In this document: positions 63,518 to 64,000 of the stretch, piece by piece | Layout: every line of letters begins with the position of its first letter | How positions within the stretch are numbered: the first letter of the stretch is position 1 | Assembly (NCBI GenBank): GCA_947494545.1 | Contig: CANLVH010000004.1 | Location: forward strand, 62,001-126,000 | DNA length: 64,000 nt | From: an uncultured Mesonia sp. | GTDB taxonomy: Bacteria; Bacteroidota; Bacteroidia; Flavobacteriales; Flavobacteriaceae | Direction: 5' to 3' | Made by a program: the position numbers and the translations under genes | Notes under the pieces: model-generated | The model's input: the letters and a program-made list of their open reading frames with translations, nothing else | Told to the model about the DNA's origin: nothing | The model's database searches: none

Positions 63518-64000
63518 ATGAAAGATAAAAAAGTAGTAATTATTGGTGGTGGTTTTGCCGGAATTAATTTAGCAAAGTTTTTGGGTGGCAAAAATGGCGT
63601 GGAGGTAACTTTGGTAGACAAAAATAATTATAACTATTTTACGCCGCTATTATACCAAGTAAGTACCGGAATGTTAGACGTTTCTAGCATTAGCATTCCT
63701 TTTAGAACGCTTTTTAAAGATAAAAGCAATTTAAATTATCGTTTAGGAAAATTGGTTAGGGTTAAACCCGAGGAAAACAAGGTAGAGCTCACAACTGGAG
63801 AATTAACCTATGATTATTTGATTTTGTCTCACGGTACGCGAAGTAATTTTTTTGGTATGGAAAATATTAAAAAAAATGCGCTCCCAATGAAATCTATAAG
63901 TCAGGCCGTAAAATTGCGTAACTATCTTTTGCGTGAGGCAGAACGATATATCTACACCAAAGACGAAACCGAAAAACGTAAAATGCGCAATATTGTAATT
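63518..64000 (+). CDS. type II NADH dehydrogenase-like FAD oxidoreductase, cut by window end
   Basis: The first 161 residues: MKDKKVVIIGGGFAGINLAK with the FAD-binding GxGxxG loop, then NNYNYFTPLLYQVSTGML, a signature of NDH-2 proteins, and YDYLILSHGTRSNFFGM. NDH-2 oxidises NADH and reduces menaquinone at the membrane without pumping protons. The 3' part lies outside the window. It is divergent from arsR with a 270-base gap that includes one TTCCGTAAA motif at 63464. Confidence 0.88.
   Translation, partial: MKDKKVVIIGGGFAGINLAKFLGGKNGVEVTLVDKNNYNYFTPLLYQVSTGMLDVSSISIPFRTLFKDKSNLNYRLGKLVRVKPEENKVELTTGELTYDYLILSHGTRSNFFGMENIKKNALPMKSISQAVKLRNYLLREAERYIYTKDETEKRKMRNIVI

Overview
The window looks like the chromosome of a marine-type member of the Flavobacteriaceae (Bacteroidetes). 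The evidence is an AT-rich sequence, a complete gldKLMN block for gliding motility and type IX secretion, a PorP/SprF protein, DUF6089, paired OmpH/Skp genes next to bamA, and promoters of the flavobacterial TTTG...TAnnTTTG type. Shine-Dalgarno sequences are weak or absent, as usual in this group.

Core part, 1-45.77 kb. It begins with a DUF255 thioredoxin protein cut by the window edge, a Pit phosphate transporter with a PhoU-like tail, a NifU-type scaffold and PorP/SprF. A leftward envelope/cofactor run follows (CBS, nadK, DUF6089, uppS, bamA, two ompH genes, murI). Rightward come pdxJ, a hydrolase, a FadL-type porin, an SGNH lipoprotein, a small membrane protein, tig, clpP and clpX. Leftward come an ABC1 kinase, groL-groS, secG, a TPR protein, lptE, a sigma-54 activator and miaB. 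Rightward again come a BamA/TamA-like protein, an unknown secreted protein, topA, a degenerate arginase-fold protein, gldKLMN, an FAD oxidoreductase, an ABC-F protein and a CPXCG protein. A DUF1328 gene and an initiator tRNA-Met follow.

Accessory island, about 46.1-59.8 kb. It lies between the tRNA-fMet and a SYLF/YSC84 lipid-binding gene. It is bracketed by two direct copies of the 3' end of that gene: the coding overlap (192 nt) differs at only two synonymous positions. The left part is worn: an IS1380 transposase fragment, an unknown gene, two HEPN-like genes and a broken HEPN copy. The right part is a compact rightward cassette: a small XRE regulator behind a palindrome, a truncated second XRE, an MmeI-type DNA methyltransferase that seems to lack its usual nuclease motif, an SF2 helicase, a GIY-YIG protein, a HipA-like kinase, an unlisted 30-codon ORF with ATGA overlaps at both ends, and a DUF3037-like protein. 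This cassette is the best candidate for an undescribed defence-type system: restriction-like genes joined to a kinase module. After it come about 530 bases of non-coding, partly hairpin-forming DNA and a stray SprB-adhesin repeat.

Right flank, 59.8-64 kb: the intact SYLF gene, a phospholipase A1-like outer-membrane enzyme, an arsR-arsM arsenic pair and the start of a type II NADH dehydrogenase.

A dispersed 9-mer, TTCCGTAAA, occurs 14 times by hand count in the core and flanks, in several reading frames and between genes, and not at all in the island. No CRISPR array, rRNA gene or integrase gene was seen.
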